Shown piece after piece: positions 23,376 to 32,175 of a DNA stretch of 64,000 bases. Position numbers and translations under genes: made by a program. The notes beneath the pieces are model-generated. The model was not told where the DNA came from. It worked only from the letters and a program-made list of their open reading frames with translations, and made no database searches. The DNA comes from Halobellus clavatus (lineage in GTDB: Archaea > Halobacteriota > Halobacteria > Halobacteriales > Haloferacaceae), in the NCBI RefSeq assembly GCF_900107195.1, contig NZ_FNPB01000001.1:496001-560000 (forward strand). Direction: 5' to 3'. Every line of letters starts with the position of its first letter. The first letter of the stretch is position 1.

Positions 23376-26123
23376 CTACGTCTCGTCGAGCCGATCCTGC
23401 CACTCCTTGACGCGCCCCATCAGTTCGAGCGGGGACAGTTCCTGGAGGTCGAGGTCGTCGATCTCGGCCGCGACGTCTTCGGTGGCCTGCGGGACCGATG
23501 GCGACGGCCCGTCGGCAGCCTCGGCTGACGCGGACGCGTCCGTTCTCGCGCCCGAGTCGGTCGCGTCCGCTCGACCCCCGTCGGTGGCCTCGGCCGTGGT
23601 CGCGTCGTCGACGAACTGTCCCGACGAGAGGTCGAAGACGGCCTGCGTCGGTTCTGCGCTGCTGCCCCCGCTGCCTCGTGCCTCGATCGCCTCGTCGGCG
23701 CGGAGCCGTGCCAGCACCTCGTCGGCCCGGGAGACGACGGGGTCCGGAACGCCAGCGAGTTCTGCGACGTGGACGCCGTAGGAGCGGTCCGTCGGTCCCT
23801 CCTCGATCGTGCGGAGGAACGTCACGTCGTCGCCGGCGTCGTCGACCGCGACGTGGACGTTCTCCACGCGCTCGAGGAGGTCCGCCAGCGACGTGAGTTC
23901 GTGGTAGTGCGTCGCGAAGAGCGTCTTCGCGCGGATCTCGTTGTGCAGGTACTCGGTCGCGGCCCACGCGATCGAGATACCGTCGTAGGTCGCGGTCCCG
24001 CGGCCGACCTCGTCGAGGATGACGAGCGAATCCTCGGTGGCCGAGTGGAGGATGTTCGAGAGCTCCTGCATCTCGACCATGAACGTCGAGCGGCCCTGGG
24101 CGAGTTCGTCGAGCGCGCCGACGCGGGTGTAGATCCCGTCGACGACGCCGATCGTCGCCGAACGCGCCGGGACGAAACTCCCGATCTGCGCGAGCAGCGT
24201 GATGAGTGCGACCTGTCGCATATAGGTCGACTTCCCGCTCATATTCGGTCCGGTGACGAGCAGGAACTCGCGGCCGCCCGACGCCGCTGCGCCGTCGGCG
24301 TCGCCGCCCATCCGGAGGTCGTTCGGGACGAACTCCGTCGTCTGCTCGACGACGGGATGCCGGCCCGCCTCGATGTCGAGCGGCCCCGGAGCGGTGAGTG
24401 CCGGTCGAACCCAGTCGTTGCCGGCGGCGTGGGTCGCGAGCGACGCCAACGCGTCGATCTCGGCGAGTGCCCGGCCGACGTCCTGGAGGAGTTCGGCGTG
24501 GGCGGCGACGCGGTCGCGGAGGTCACAGAACAGGTCGTACTCCAGGTCGCCGCGGGCCTCCTCGAGTCGGAGGATCTCGCGTTCGCGTTCTTCGAGTTCG
24601 TCGGTGACGAACCGCTTCGAGTTCTTGAGCGTCTTGATCTCCGTGTAGTGTTCGGGGACCTGATCGGCGACGGACTTGCCGACCTGGATGTAGTGCCCGT
24701 CGGTCTTGTTCCGATCGACCGTGACGTGACTGAGGCCGTGTCGGCGCTTTTCGCGGTCGGCGAGCGTGTCGATCCACTCTTTCGCCTCGGCGTGTCGCGA
24801 CAGCAGGTCGTCGAGCTCGCCGTCGTAGCCGCGGCGGAACAGGCCGCCCTGTCGGACCGTCTTCGGGGGATCGTCGGCGAGTGCCGAATCGAGTTCCTCG
24901 CGGATCGCCGCCGCGGCCGCTCTGTCGGGCCGTTCGACGATCTCAGCGAGCGGCGAGTCCGCGAGCGGCGAGCCGTCGATCGCCTCGGCCACCGCTGGGA
25001 GGATCTCGAGCGTCTCCCGGACGGCGAGGAGGTCTCGCGCGTCCGCGCTCCCGGAGGTCGTCCGCGCGGCCAGCCGTTCGAGGTCGTAGCCGCCGTCGAG
25101 CGCCTCGCGGACCCGCTCGCGCGCCAGCGCGGCCGAGGCGAGCGCGTCGACACAGTCGAGTCGCCGCGTCAGTTCCGCACGGTCGCGTCGGGGGCGCGTC
25201 ACCCACTCCTGGAGGAGGCGCCGGCCCGGCGCAGTCACGGTGTGGTCGATGGTCGCGAGCAGGGTCCCGTCGCCCGCCCCCTGCATCGTCTCGGTGAGTT
25301 CGAGGTTCCGCTGGGTGGTCGAGTCGAGTTCGAGGTGCGTCGAACTCTCGAAGGACTGCAGGCGCGTCATCGACGGCAACACGCCCGCGCCGGTCTCCTC
25401 GACGTATCGGAGCACGGCACCGGCAGCCCGGACCGCTGCGTCCTCGTCGATGCCGACGCTGTCGAGCGTCTCCCGGCCGAACTGCTCGCGGAGTGTGTGC
25501 GTCGCCCGGCCGGGTGCAAACGCGTCGGCCTCGAACAGCGAGACCGTGGCGTCGGTCGACTCGCGGAGCCGCCGGGTGAGGGCGTCGTCGCCGCGGACGG
25601 CCGGTCCCGGGAGGATTTCGACGGGGTCGAAGCGGTGGAGTTCCGAGAGCGCGGCGTCGGCGTCCGCGGCGACGGTCACGAGGAACTGCCCGGTCGTCGC
25701 GTCCGCGAACGCGAGGCCGAAATCGGCCGTCCCGTCTGCCCCGTCCGCGCCGTCGACGACCGCGGCGATGTAGCGCGCCTCGGCATCGTCGGTCTCCAGC
25801 AGCGTTCCCGGCGTGACGACACGGGTCACCTCGCGGTAGTGATCCCCGCTCGCGCCCTCGAACTGGTCGGCGACGGCGACCCGGTAGCCGCGCTCGACTA
25901 ACGCCTTCAGATACGGCGTGAGGTCGTCGACCGGCACGCCCGCCATCGGGTACGACGACCCGTGGGAGGACTTCTGAGAAACCTTCAGATCGAGTTCCTC
26001 GGCGACCAGTTCGGCGTCCTCGGCGAAGAACTCGTAGAAGTCGCCGCACTGCATCGTCAGCATATCGGCATCGGTATCGGATTTCAGAGCGAGAAACTCC
26101 TCAACGATTCCCTGCGAGGCCAT
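23376..26123 (-). CDS. mutS: DNA mismatch recognition ATPase MutS
   Basis: A 915-residue MutS1-type protein. The N-terminal mismatch-binding domain has QCGDFYEFF with the Phe-x-Glu wedge. Connector, lever and clamp regions follow. The ABC-type ATPase has GPNMSGKSTYMRQ (Walker A near 623-632), the ST-x-F-MVEM motif and ILDEVGRGTATYDG (Walker B). The C-terminus carries an Ala/Asp/Thr-rich linker and a helical tail (LSPLELMGRVKEWQDRL). It lies 250 bases upstream of the NUDIX-mutL pair on the same strand, forming a mismatch-repair cluster. Confidence 0.95.
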   Translation of the reverse strand: MASQGIVEEFLALKSDTDADMLTMQCGDFYEFFAEDAELVAEELDLKVSQKSSHGSSYPMAGVPVDDLTPYLKALVERGYRVAVADQFEGASGDHYREVTRVVTPGTLLETDDAEARYIAAVVDGADGADGTADFGLAFADATTGQFLVTVAADADAALSELHRFDPVEILPGPAVRGDDALTRRLRESTDATVSLFEADAFAPGRATHTLREQFGRETLDSVGIDEDAAVRAAGAVLRYVEETGAGVLPSMTRLQSFESSTHLELDSTTQRNLELTETMQGAGDGTLLATIDHTVTAPGRRLLQEWVTRPRRDRAELTRRLDCVDALASAALARERVREALDGGYDLERLAARTTSGSADARDLLAVRETLEILPAVAEAIDGSPLADSPLAEIVERPDRAAAAAIREELDSALADDPPKTVRQGGLFRRGYDGELDDLLSRHAEAKEWIDTLADREKRRHGLSHVTVDRNKTDGHYIQVGKSVADQVPEHYTEIKTLKNSKRFVTDELEEREREILRLEEARGDLEYDLFCDLRDRVAAHAELLQDVGRALAEIDALASLATHAAGNDWVRPALTAPGPLDIEAGRHPVVEQTTEFVPNDLRMGGDADGAAASGGREFLLVTGPNMSGKSTYMRQVALITLLAQIGSFVPARSATIGVVDGIYTRVGALDELAQGRSTFMVEMQELSNILHSATEDSLVILDEVGRGTATYDGISIAWAATEYLHNEIRAKTLFATHYHELTSLADLLERVENVHVAVDDAGDDVTFLRTIEEGPTDRSYGVHVAELAGVPDPVVSRADEVLARLRADEAIEARGSGGSSAEPTQAVFDLSSGQFVDDATTAEATDGGRADATDSGARTDASASAEAADGPSPSVPQATEDVAAEIDDLDLQELSPLELMGRVKEWQDRLDET

Positions 26124-26189
26124 ATCCGCACCTGGGCGGCGGGCGGATAAAACGCTACGGTGTGGGCGACGGCGTGCGCCGGGTCCTGC

Positions 26190-26340
26190 GCGAGCGTTTA
26201 TGTCGGATGACGCGGCCAGCGTCGTTGTGACCTGACGCCACCCCCGCGCCGGTCAGCGGTTGCCCGGCACGTCGGCGCGGGACGAACGCGGGTGCCGGCT
26301 GTTCGCCACGGCGTCTCGGGGCGACGGACCGCTACCGGTC
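26190..26340. repeat. structured intergenic element, copy A
   Basis: This roughly 150-base region is clearly similar to 42842-42990. Shared blocks include GCGAG-x-GTTTA at the left end, GGCACGTCG-x-CGCGGGAC in the middle, GTGCCG-x-CTGTTCGCCACG (26292-26310), and CGCTAC-x-GGT around the stop codon of the adjacent minus-strand gene. It can form the hairpin CCCGCGCCG (26243-26251) with CGGCGCGGG (26273-26281). Copy B keeps the stem with a paired substitution, which favours a selected RNA or DNA structure. It lies between the NuoCD stop and mutS. Confidence 0.7.
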
Positions 26341-28005
26341 CACTTCGCCCATAATCGTATCGAGGCTGCCGAGCGTCGCGATCAGATCGGGGATGTAGCC
26401 GCCGCGGGTCATCTCCGGGAGCGCCTGGAGGTGTGAGAAGGATGGGCCGCGGATCTTGAACCGCGCGGGCGAGTCGGTGCCGTCCGCACGGATGTAGATC
26501 CCCAGTTCGCCCTTCGCGGCCTCGACCGCCCGGTAGATCTCCGCGTCGTCGTCGGGCTTGAGCGTCCGCGGGACGTTCGCCTGGATCTCCCGTTCGTCGT
26601 CGGGCCAGTCCTCGAGCAGTTCGGCGCACTGCTCGACGATCCGCGCCGACTGCTCGATCTCGCGGAGCCGGACCAGCAGTCGGGCGAAGTTGTCGCCGTC
26701 GGCCTGCGTGACGACGTCCCACTCGAGTTCGTCGTAGTAGCCGTAGGAGTCGTCGCGGCGGAGGTCGTAGTCGACCCCCGAACCGCGAGCGACCGGTCCG
26801 GTACACCCGTAGGCCTTCGCCGTCTCGGTCGGAAGGACACCGGTGTCGACCGTCCGGATCTGGAGCACTTCGTTGCCGGTGAGGAGGTCGTGGTACTCCG
26901 CCAGCCGCTGGGGAAGGTCGTCGACGAAGTCGTAGATCTTCGTGACGAACTCCTCGCGGGGTTCGGGGAGGTCCCAGACGACTCCACCGAGCCGGAAGTA
27001 GTTGAACATCAGCCGCTGGCCGGTGAGGTCCTCGAGGATGTTCTGGACCCGCTCGCGGTCCTTGATGGCGTACATAAACGTCGCCGTGAAGTCGCCGATC
27101 ACGTCGAGCGCGTACGCCCCCACCGCGAGGAAGTGCGAGAGCATCCGCGAGAGCTCCGCCGCCATCGTGCGGACCACCTGCGCGTACTCGGGGACGTCGA
27201 TGTCTGCGAGCCGCTCGGCCGTCCGGGCGTACGCCCACTCGTTGAGCAGTCCAGCGCCACCCCAGTCCCAGCGATCGGGGTACGGCATAATCTGGTGTCG
27301 GTAGGTCTTCGACTGGCACATCTGCTCCTCACAGCGGTGGATGTAGCCGATGTCGGGATCGACGTCGACGACCTGCTCGCCGTCCAGCGTCACCTCCAGG
27401 TGGAGGACGCCGTGGGTCGCAGGGTGATGCGGCCCGATGTTCAACAGTAACGTGTCGCCGTCGCGCTCGTCGTCCTGAACCGGATTCACGTTCTCGGTGT
27501 AGGGGACGATCTGCGGCCGGTCCTGATCGTACTCCTGGGAGAGCGGATGCCCCTGCCACGTCTCCGGCAGGAGGAGCCGCCGGAGATCCGGATGCCCCTC
27601 GTACTCGATTCCGATGAGGTCGTAGGCTTCCCGCTCGTGCCAGCCGGCCGTCGGAAACACGGGTGCGGCCGACTCGATGGTTGGATCGTCCAGCGGCGCG
27701 GGGACGACCACACTCAGTTCCTCGGTGGGATCGTCGTAGCGCTTCATGTGATAGATCGTCTCGTAGCGGTCCGCGTACTGCTGAGCGGTGGCGCACGAGA
27801 GGTGATCGAAGCCGGCCTCGGTGCGGAGGAATCCGAGAACGTCCTGGACGGCGTCGGGACGGATCACGACGCCCGGCGCGTGGCGGTGGTCGTCGCGGCT
27901 GACGCCGAACCGGGATTCCAGGGCATCGATGGCGGCCTCGGCAGTGGTCTTCGCCGACACGTCGAGCGATGGCTGCTCCGTGTGGAGGTCCGAGGAGGGC
28001 TGCAT
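26332..28005 (-). CDS. orphan NuoCD-type NADH-quinone oxidoreductase subunit
   Basis: A 557-residue fusion of a NuoC domain (about 25-165, with GWHEREAYDLIGIEYEGHPD) and a NuoD domain (from about 185). The quinone-site histidine is kept (GPHHPATHG, 191-199). The tyrosine of the second quinone-binding motif, normally in R-x-DY, reads RWDWGG (245-250), so a Trp occupies that place. Other complex I genes (nuoA, B, H-N) are absent from this window, although haloarchaeal nuoCD normally sits in the nuo operon. It may be a divergent paralogue with another partner. Confidence 0.85.
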   Translation of the reverse strand: MQPSSDLHTEQPSLDVSAKTTAEAAIDALESRFGVSRDDHRHAPGVVIRPDAVQDVLGFLRTEAGFDHLSCATAQQYADRYETIYHMKRYDDPTEELSVVVPAPLDDPTIESAAPVFPTAGWHEREAYDLIGIEYEGHPDLRRLLLPETWQGHPLSQEYDQDRPQIVPYTENVNPVQDDERDGDTLLLNIGPHHPATHGVLHLEVTLDGEQVVDVDPDIGYIHRCEEQMCQSKTYRHQIMPYPDRWDWGGAGLLNEWAYARTAERLADIDVPEYAQVVRTMAAELSRMLSHFLAVGAYALDVIGDFTATFMYAIKDRERVQNILEDLTGQRLMFNYFRLGGVVWDLPEPREEFVTKIYDFVDDLPQRLAEYHDLLTGNEVLQIRTVDTGVLPTETAKAYGCTGPVARGSGVDYDLRRDDSYGYYDELEWDVVTQADGDNFARLLVRLREIEQSARIVEQCAELLEDWPDDEREIQANVPRTLKPDDDAEIYRAVEAAKGELGIYIRADGTDSPARFKIRGPSFSHLQALPEMTRGGYIPDLIATLGSLDTIMGEVDR

Positions 28006-28090
28006 ACGCCTAATTCGTCGACCAGTAGCCTGGAATTACTGCCTCACGCCCGAGGTGCATTTTTGTGCGTGGGTCGAGCACGGAGACGCG

Positions 28091-28771
28091 ATGCAATCGG
28101 TTCGACTTCGACTCGGGCTCCCCGAACCGTACGTCCATCCGATGCACGCGTTCGTCGCCGACACGCCCGGGTTCCGGGAGACGCGACTGCGACACTGGAA
28201 CCCCGCTGTCGGCGAGCGGAACACCCTGGTGTTCTTCGTCGACGGCGACGATCGTGCGGCCTACACCGAGGCGTTGGTCGAGCAACCGTCGATCTTGGAG
28301 TACGAAGTTGCTCCAGCGGCGGGCCGGCGCGGCTTTCACCTCGCCGTCACCGAAGACCAGCGGTCCGCGGACGCGCGGCTCACGGCGGCGTTCCTGGGGA
28401 CCGGCGTGGTCGTCGTCCCGCCGATCGTCTACCGGGCGGATCGCTTGATCGACGTCTCGCTGGTCGGGACAGGCGAAGAATTGACGGCCGCCTTGGAGGG
28501 ACTGCCGGACGAAATCGACATCGACGTCGAACGGGTCCGACCGTACGACGGGCGCCTCGCTGACCCCACGGCCGCGCTCACGCCGCGGCAACGCGCGGCG
28601 CTCGACGTCGCCGTGGAGGTAGGATACTACGCGAGCCCTCGCGAGGCGACACTCGACGCCGTCGCCGACGAACTCGGCTGTGCACCCGGAACCGCGGCCG
28701 AACACCTCAGGAAGGCCGAAGCGACGGTGCTCGGGCGAATCGTCGACTCGGTACCGGGCGCGAGAACGTAG
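28091..28771 (+). CDS. Bat-type HTH-10 transcriptional regulator
   Basis: A 226-residue protein. The N-terminal 150 residues form the sensor-like domain typical of haloarchaeal HTH-10 proteins (start MQSVRLRLGLPEPYVHPMHA). The C-terminus is the HTH-10 DNA-binding domain: LTPRQRAALDVAVEVGYYAS, then ATLDAVADELGC and GTAAEHLRKAEATVL. It is related to the bacterio-opsin activator. It is transcribed divergently from the orphan NuoCD gene and may control it. The ATG at 28091 begins the conserved sequence although the frame is open further upstream. Confidence 0.85.
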   Translation: MQSVRLRLGLPEPYVHPMHAFVADTPGFRETRLRHWNPAVGERNTLVFFVDGDDRAAYTEALVEQPSILEYEVAPAAGRRGFHLAVTEDQRSADARLTAAFLGTGVVVVPPIVYRADRLIDVSLVGTGEELTAALEGLPDEIDIDVERVRPYDGRLADPTAALTPRQRAALDVAVEVGYYASPREATLDAVADELGCAPGTAAEHLRKAEATVLGRIVDSVPGART

Positions 28772-28777
28772 GCCCGA

Positions 28778-29590
28778 TCAGTCGGCGCGCACCGAGCACG
28801 CCTCGGTGTACTCGATGTCGGCGATCGAGTCGATCGAGTCGTCGCCACAGATCGGGCACTGGGGGTTTTGCTGGTAGGGAACGGTCTCGAAGGACAACTC
28901 CATCGCGTCGTAGAAGACCAGGCGCCCTTCGAGTTGGTCGCCGGCGTCGAGCGCGAGTTTGACCGCTTCGGTGGCCTGGATACACCCCACGGTGCCCGGG
29001 AGGACGCCGAGGACGCCCGTCGTCGCACAGTCGGGGACGGTCCCCGGTTCGGGGGCCTCGGGGAACAGACAGCGGTAACACGGGCCGTCCGGGACGAGCG
29101 TCGTCAACTGTCCCTCGAACTTGTAGATCGCGCCGTGGGCGATCGGAATCTCGTGGATGCGACAGAAGTCGTTGAGGAGATAGCGCGTCGGGAAGTTGTC
29201 GGAGGCGTCGACGACGACGTCGTAGTCGGGGACGATGTCTGCGACGTTTGCCTTGGTCAGCCGCGTCTCGTACGCGTCGACCTCGACGTCGGGGTTGAGT
29301 TCCGCGACGAATTCGGTGGCGCTGTCGACCTTGGGCCGACCGATGTCGCTATCGCGGTGGATCACCTGCCGCTGGAGGTTACTTCGTTCGACGGCGTCGT
29401 CGTCGGCGATCCCGATCGTTCCGACCCCGGCGGCCGCGAGGTACTGAATCACCGGTGACCCGAGGCCGCCCGCGCCGACGACGAGGATCGCGGCGTCGAG
29501 CAGCCGCTGTTGGCCCTCCGGACCGACCTCGTCCATAATGATGTGTCTGGAGTAGCGATCCAGCTGCGTGGAGTCGAGTGAGAGTGACAT
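28778..29590 (-). CDS. ubaA: SAMP-activating E1 enzyme (UbaA/MoeB family)
   Basis: A 270-residue E1-like adenylyltransferase. It has the nucleotide loop VVGAGGLGSPV (38-48), the conserved arginine region SNLQRQVIHR, the aspartate in DASDNFPTR, a catalytic cysteine at 188 in DCATTGVLG, and zinc-binding CYRC and CPIC pairs. In Haloferax this enzyme activates the ubiquitin-like SAMP proteins for protein conjugation and for sulfur transfer to molybdopterin and tRNA. It ends 7 bases from the convergent HTH-10 gene. Confidence 0.92.
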   Translation of the reverse strand: MSLSLDSTQLDRYSRHIIMDEVGPEGQQRLLDAAILVVGAGGLGSPVIQYLAAAGVGTIGIADDDAVERSNLQRQVIHRDSDIGRPKVDSATEFVAELNPDVEVDAYETRLTKANVADIVPDYDVVVDASDNFPTRYLLNDFCRIHEIPIAHGAIYKFEGQLTTLVPDGPCYRCLFPEAPEPGTVPDCATTGVLGVLPGTVGCIQATEAVKLALDAGDQLEGRLVFYDAMELSFETVPYQQNPQCPICGDDSIDSIADIEYTEACSVRAD

Positions 29591-29663
29591 ACGTGTGCTC
29601 GGTCGCGAGAGGGGTTAACTTCACCCGGTGTCGATCCGCGGCCCGGTCGGCGTCGTCGGGTCG

Positions 29664-29957
29664 TTACTCAGCGCAGCAGGCTTCAGCCTCGTCGGCGTCG
29701 CCCTCTGCCGGGTGGGTGTTCGGCGCGTCGTCTGTGAGTTGATACAGGTTCTGCCGCGCGTCCGCGAAGTAGACGTCCTCGTCGACCACGTCGATCCCTT
29801 CGAGGCGCTCGAGGGCGTAGCGGACCGTCCGAGCCGAGAGCATCGACTCTTTGACGATGCCTTTCTGGGTCAGCGGGCCGTTGTACTCGAGTACTTTGAA
29901 GACCAACTTCGCGCTCGGCGGGAGGTCGTCGAGACTCTCCTGTTCTGCCTCTGCCAT
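29664..29957 (-). CDS. winged-helix DNA-binding protein
   Basis: A 97-residue protein with a MarR/TrmB-like winged helix: LPPSAKLVFKVLEYNGPLTQ, then KESMLSARTVRYALERLEG. An acidic tail ends in CC. The ATG at 29957 is preferred over a GTG at 29972. Such small regulators are widespread in haloarchaea; the target is unknown. It is divergent from the iron-box-controlled gene 150 bases away. Confidence 0.78.
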   Translation of the reverse strand: MAEAEQESLDDLPPSAKLVFKVLEYNGPLTQKGIVKESMLSARTVRYALERLEGIDVVDEDVYFADARQNLYQLTDDAPNTHPAEGDADEAEACCAE

Positions 29958-30105
29958 TGTAGGTTTTGACACAGCGAACGGTCATAAACCTTCGCGAGTG
30001 AGCACGGCGAAACGCCCGGATATCGGAGAGGCAGCAGGTGACAGCAGTGTAATCGCTACCGGCGGTTTTTCGGCCCGCCTAAAATTCGGAAGAGATTTAC
30101 GTCTG

Positions 30106-30121
30106 TTTAGGTCTGCCTAAA
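30106..30121 (+). promoter_or_regulatory. iron-box operator (DtxR/SirR/Idr type)
   Basis: TTTAGG-TCTG-CCTAAA is a perfect 6-6 inverted repeat ending two bases before the ATG of the substrate-binding lipoprotein. A further half-site CCTAAA lies at 30078-30083. The sequence matches the TTAGG/CCTAA dyads bound by archaeal and bacterial DtxR-family metal regulators. It predicts repression when iron (or manganese) is plentiful. Confidence 0.75.
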
Positions 30122-30123
30122 CT

Positions 30124-31356
30124 ATGCGCGACACCCAACGATCGAGACCGCTGACGCGACGGCGATATCTGGCAGGCACCGGGGTCCTCGGGGCGGCACT
30201 CCTCGCCGGCTGTACAGGCGGCAACACGGAGACGACCGCCGCCGACTCCGGCGGCACGCCGGCCACGGACGCGGCGACCACAACGTCGGGAGCGAAGCCG
30301 TCGACCGGAGCGGCGTCACACGCTGCGGCGCTGGCACCCGTGGGCGACGTCAGTCTCGATTCGGTCCCGGAGCGCGTCTTCACGCTGTACAACCAGTACG
30401 CGGATATGCTGGTCGCGATCGGTCACGGCGACGCCGTCAACTCGATGTTCGTGCCCGAGATGGCCGGCCCGACGATGAACCGCTACTACGAGCGCCTCGA
30501 CGGCGTCACCTTCGAGTGGGAGGGGCTGCCGAACCCCTACAACGACTTCTCCAAAGAGTTCCTCTACAGCCTCGACAGCGACCTCCACCTCCTCGATCCG
30601 GCGTGGGCGGTCACGCAGGAGGGCTGGAGCGAGAGCGACGTCGCAGAGATCACCGAGAATCTCGGGCCGTTCTTCGGGAACTTCTACAGCGGGACGCACG
30701 CGAGCCCACCGGAACCGTACGCGGAGCGCTATCAGTACTACGACCTGTGGGAGATCTTCGACCGCGTGGCCGCACTCTTCGACGAGCGTGAGCGGTACGA
30801 GCGTCTGGCTGCCGTCCACGAGGACCTCCTCGCGACGATCGAGGCCGACCTCCCACCGGAGTCCGAGCGGCCCACGGCGGTGCGTGTGACCCTCGGCGAC
30901 GGACAGTTCTGGACGTATCACCTGAACCGTCCCGGCTTCTGGCTCGCGGACACTCGCCCGCTCGCCGCCACGGACGCCTTCGGGAGCGAGACGTGGGACG
31001 GCCTCTGGGGCTCGGTCGGCTACGAGACGATGGCCGAAGCCGATCCCGACGTCATCCTCCACCTGTGGGGGGTGACGCCCCGCTACGAGATGGCTGCGAT
31101 CCGCGAGCGACTCCGGTCGCACCCGGTCGGCAGCGACCTCGCCGCAGTCGAGAACGATCGGGTCTACGCGCAGGGGATGCGCTATCAGGGCCCGCTGATG
31201 AATCTCTTCCAGATCGAGATGACGGCGAAGCAACTGTACCCAGAGCGCTTCGGCGAGTGGCCCGGCTACGAGGACGGAGAGCCGTATCCGGAGATTCCGG
31301 CCGGAGAGCGACTGTTCGATCGCGCTCGCGTCGCCGACATCGTCACTGGGGACTGA
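30124..31356 (+). CDS. iron-siderophore-type ABC transporter substrate-binding lipoprotein
   Basis: A 410-residue exported protein. The N-terminus has a twin-arginine motif (LTRRRYLAG) and a lipobox with LLAGC, so it is probably Tat-exported and lipid-anchored at the cysteine near residue 36. A Thr/Ser/Ala-rich linker (to about 75) precedes a periplasmic-binding fold of the FepB/BtuF class (Fe3+-siderophore or cobalamin): VPERVFTLYNQYADMLVAI and later AEADPDVILHLWG. No permease or ATPase gene is adjacent, so it must use a transporter encoded elsewhere. The iron-box palindrome at its start indicates metal-dependent repression. Confidence 0.88.
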   Translation: MRDTQRSRPLTRRRYLAGTGVLGAALLAGCTGGNTETTAADSGGTPATDAATTTSGAKPSTGAASHAAALAPVGDVSLDSVPERVFTLYNQYADMLVAIGHGDAVNSMFVPEMAGPTMNRYYERLDGVTFEWEGLPNPYNDFSKEFLYSLDSDLHLLDPAWAVTQEGWSESDVAEITENLGPFFGNFYSGTHASPPEPYAERYQYYDLWEIFDRVAALFDERERYERLAAVHEDLLATIEADLPPESERPTAVRVTLGDGQFWTYHLNRPGFWLADTRPLAATDAFGSETWDGLWGSVGYETMAEADPDVILHLWGVTPRYEMAAIRERLRSHPVGSDLAAVENDRVYAQGMRYQGPLMNLFQIEMTAKQLYPERFGEWPGYEDGEPYPEIPAGERLFDRARVADIVTGD

Positions 31357-31419
31357 GCGTCGCTCCGGGCGGCCGACGCGACGCCACGCTTTTGCGATCG
31401 CCCCCCATAGTGGCGCGAG

Positions 31420-31833
31420 ATGACAGACGGCGCGAAGATCGCGGACGTCGACGACGTCCCCCCGTCGGGATCGTATCTCTTCACCGCGGCGGACGCGTTC
31501 ACGAACGAGACTGAACTCATCCTGGTGCGGTGCGAGGAGGAACCGGGAATTCAGGCGTGGCCCAACACCTGCACGCACCAGCAACAGGCGTTCGACCGCG
31601 GCGACGGCGCAGCGATACGCGACGGACAGCTCGTCTGCCCCCGGCACGGGTCGCTGTTCGACGCCTGCGCGGGCACCTGTGACAACGGGCCGGCCGCGGG
31701 GACCGAACTCTCGACGGTCGAGGTCACCGTCGAGGACGGATCGGTGTTCCTCAGCGACGACAACTACACGTTCCGGCACGCCGGGGGCACTGGCGACGAC
31801 GATCCAGCGTCGACGTCACACATCTCGTTCTGA
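31420..31833 (+). CDS. Rieske [2Fe-2S] ferredoxin-like protein
   Basis: A 137-residue single-domain Rieske protein. Cluster ligands are CTHQQQAFD (C-x-H, with an unusual QQQ) and CPRHGSLFDACAG (C-x2-H). An extra cysteine pair (DACAGTCDNGPA) is typical of Rieske ferredoxins of oxygenase systems and of some NirD-like proteins. It has no membrane anchor. It could donate electrons to the ring-hydroxylating oxygenase, whose cluster lacks a ferredoxin gene, but the 13-kb distance makes this only a possibility. Confidence 0.86.
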   Translation: MTDGAKIADVDDVPPSGSYLFTAADAFTNETELILVRCEEEPGIQAWPNTCTHQQQAFDRGDGAAIRDGQLVCPRHGSLFDACAGTCDNGPAAGTELSTVEVTVEDGSVFLSDDNYTFRHAGGTGDDDPASTSHISF

Positions 31834-31846
31834 CGGCCGGCGGCGG

Positions 31847-32044
31847 TCAGAAGACGTCTTCGCCGGGGAGGAGATCGCGGTGACAGTCGCGGCACGCGGT
31901 GAAGCCGTGCTGCTCGAAACACTGTGCCTCGTGTTCACACAACTCACACCTCGTGACCTCACCGAGCGTCGGTCCGGGGTGTGCGTCTCGTCGGTACGGA
32001 CTGATCGAATTCCGCTCGGTTCGCGGCCGCGACGACTCAAGCAT
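31847..32044 (-). CDS. small zinc-finger protein
   Basis: A 65-residue protein with two CxxC knuckles, CELCEHEAQC and CRDC, the arrangement of haloarchaeal micro zinc proteins. The N-terminal 30 residues are Arg/Pro-rich. It starts at the ATG at 32044 and ends 13 bases from the convergent Rieske gene. The role is unknown. Confidence 0.7.
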   Translation of the reverse strand: MLESSRPRTERNSISPYRRDAHPGPTLGEVTRCELCEHEAQCFEQHGFTACRDCHRDLLPGEDVF

Positions 32045-32083
32045 TTCGTACGCATATCTTTGGTTTCGAGACGGATAACCCTA

Positions 32084-32109
32084 TTTTAATACAGTCGACC
32101 GTGTTAAAA
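32084..32109. promoter_or_regulatory. 26-bp near-palindrome upstream of the zinc-finger gene
   Basis: TTTTAATACAG-TCGA-CCGTGTTAAAA has 11-base arms with 9 matching positions. It lies 40-65 bases upstream of the zinc-protein ATG and 67 bases beyond the leuS stop. The outer TTTTAA/TTAAAA can serve as TATA elements. It may be an operator, a promoter pair, or a leuS terminator. Confidence 0.45.
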
Positions 32110-32175
32110 TATTTACTCGCGATGTCGTCATCGTTGCGTTCGTCTCAGTGAGAGATCCGGACAATCGCCGGCGAC

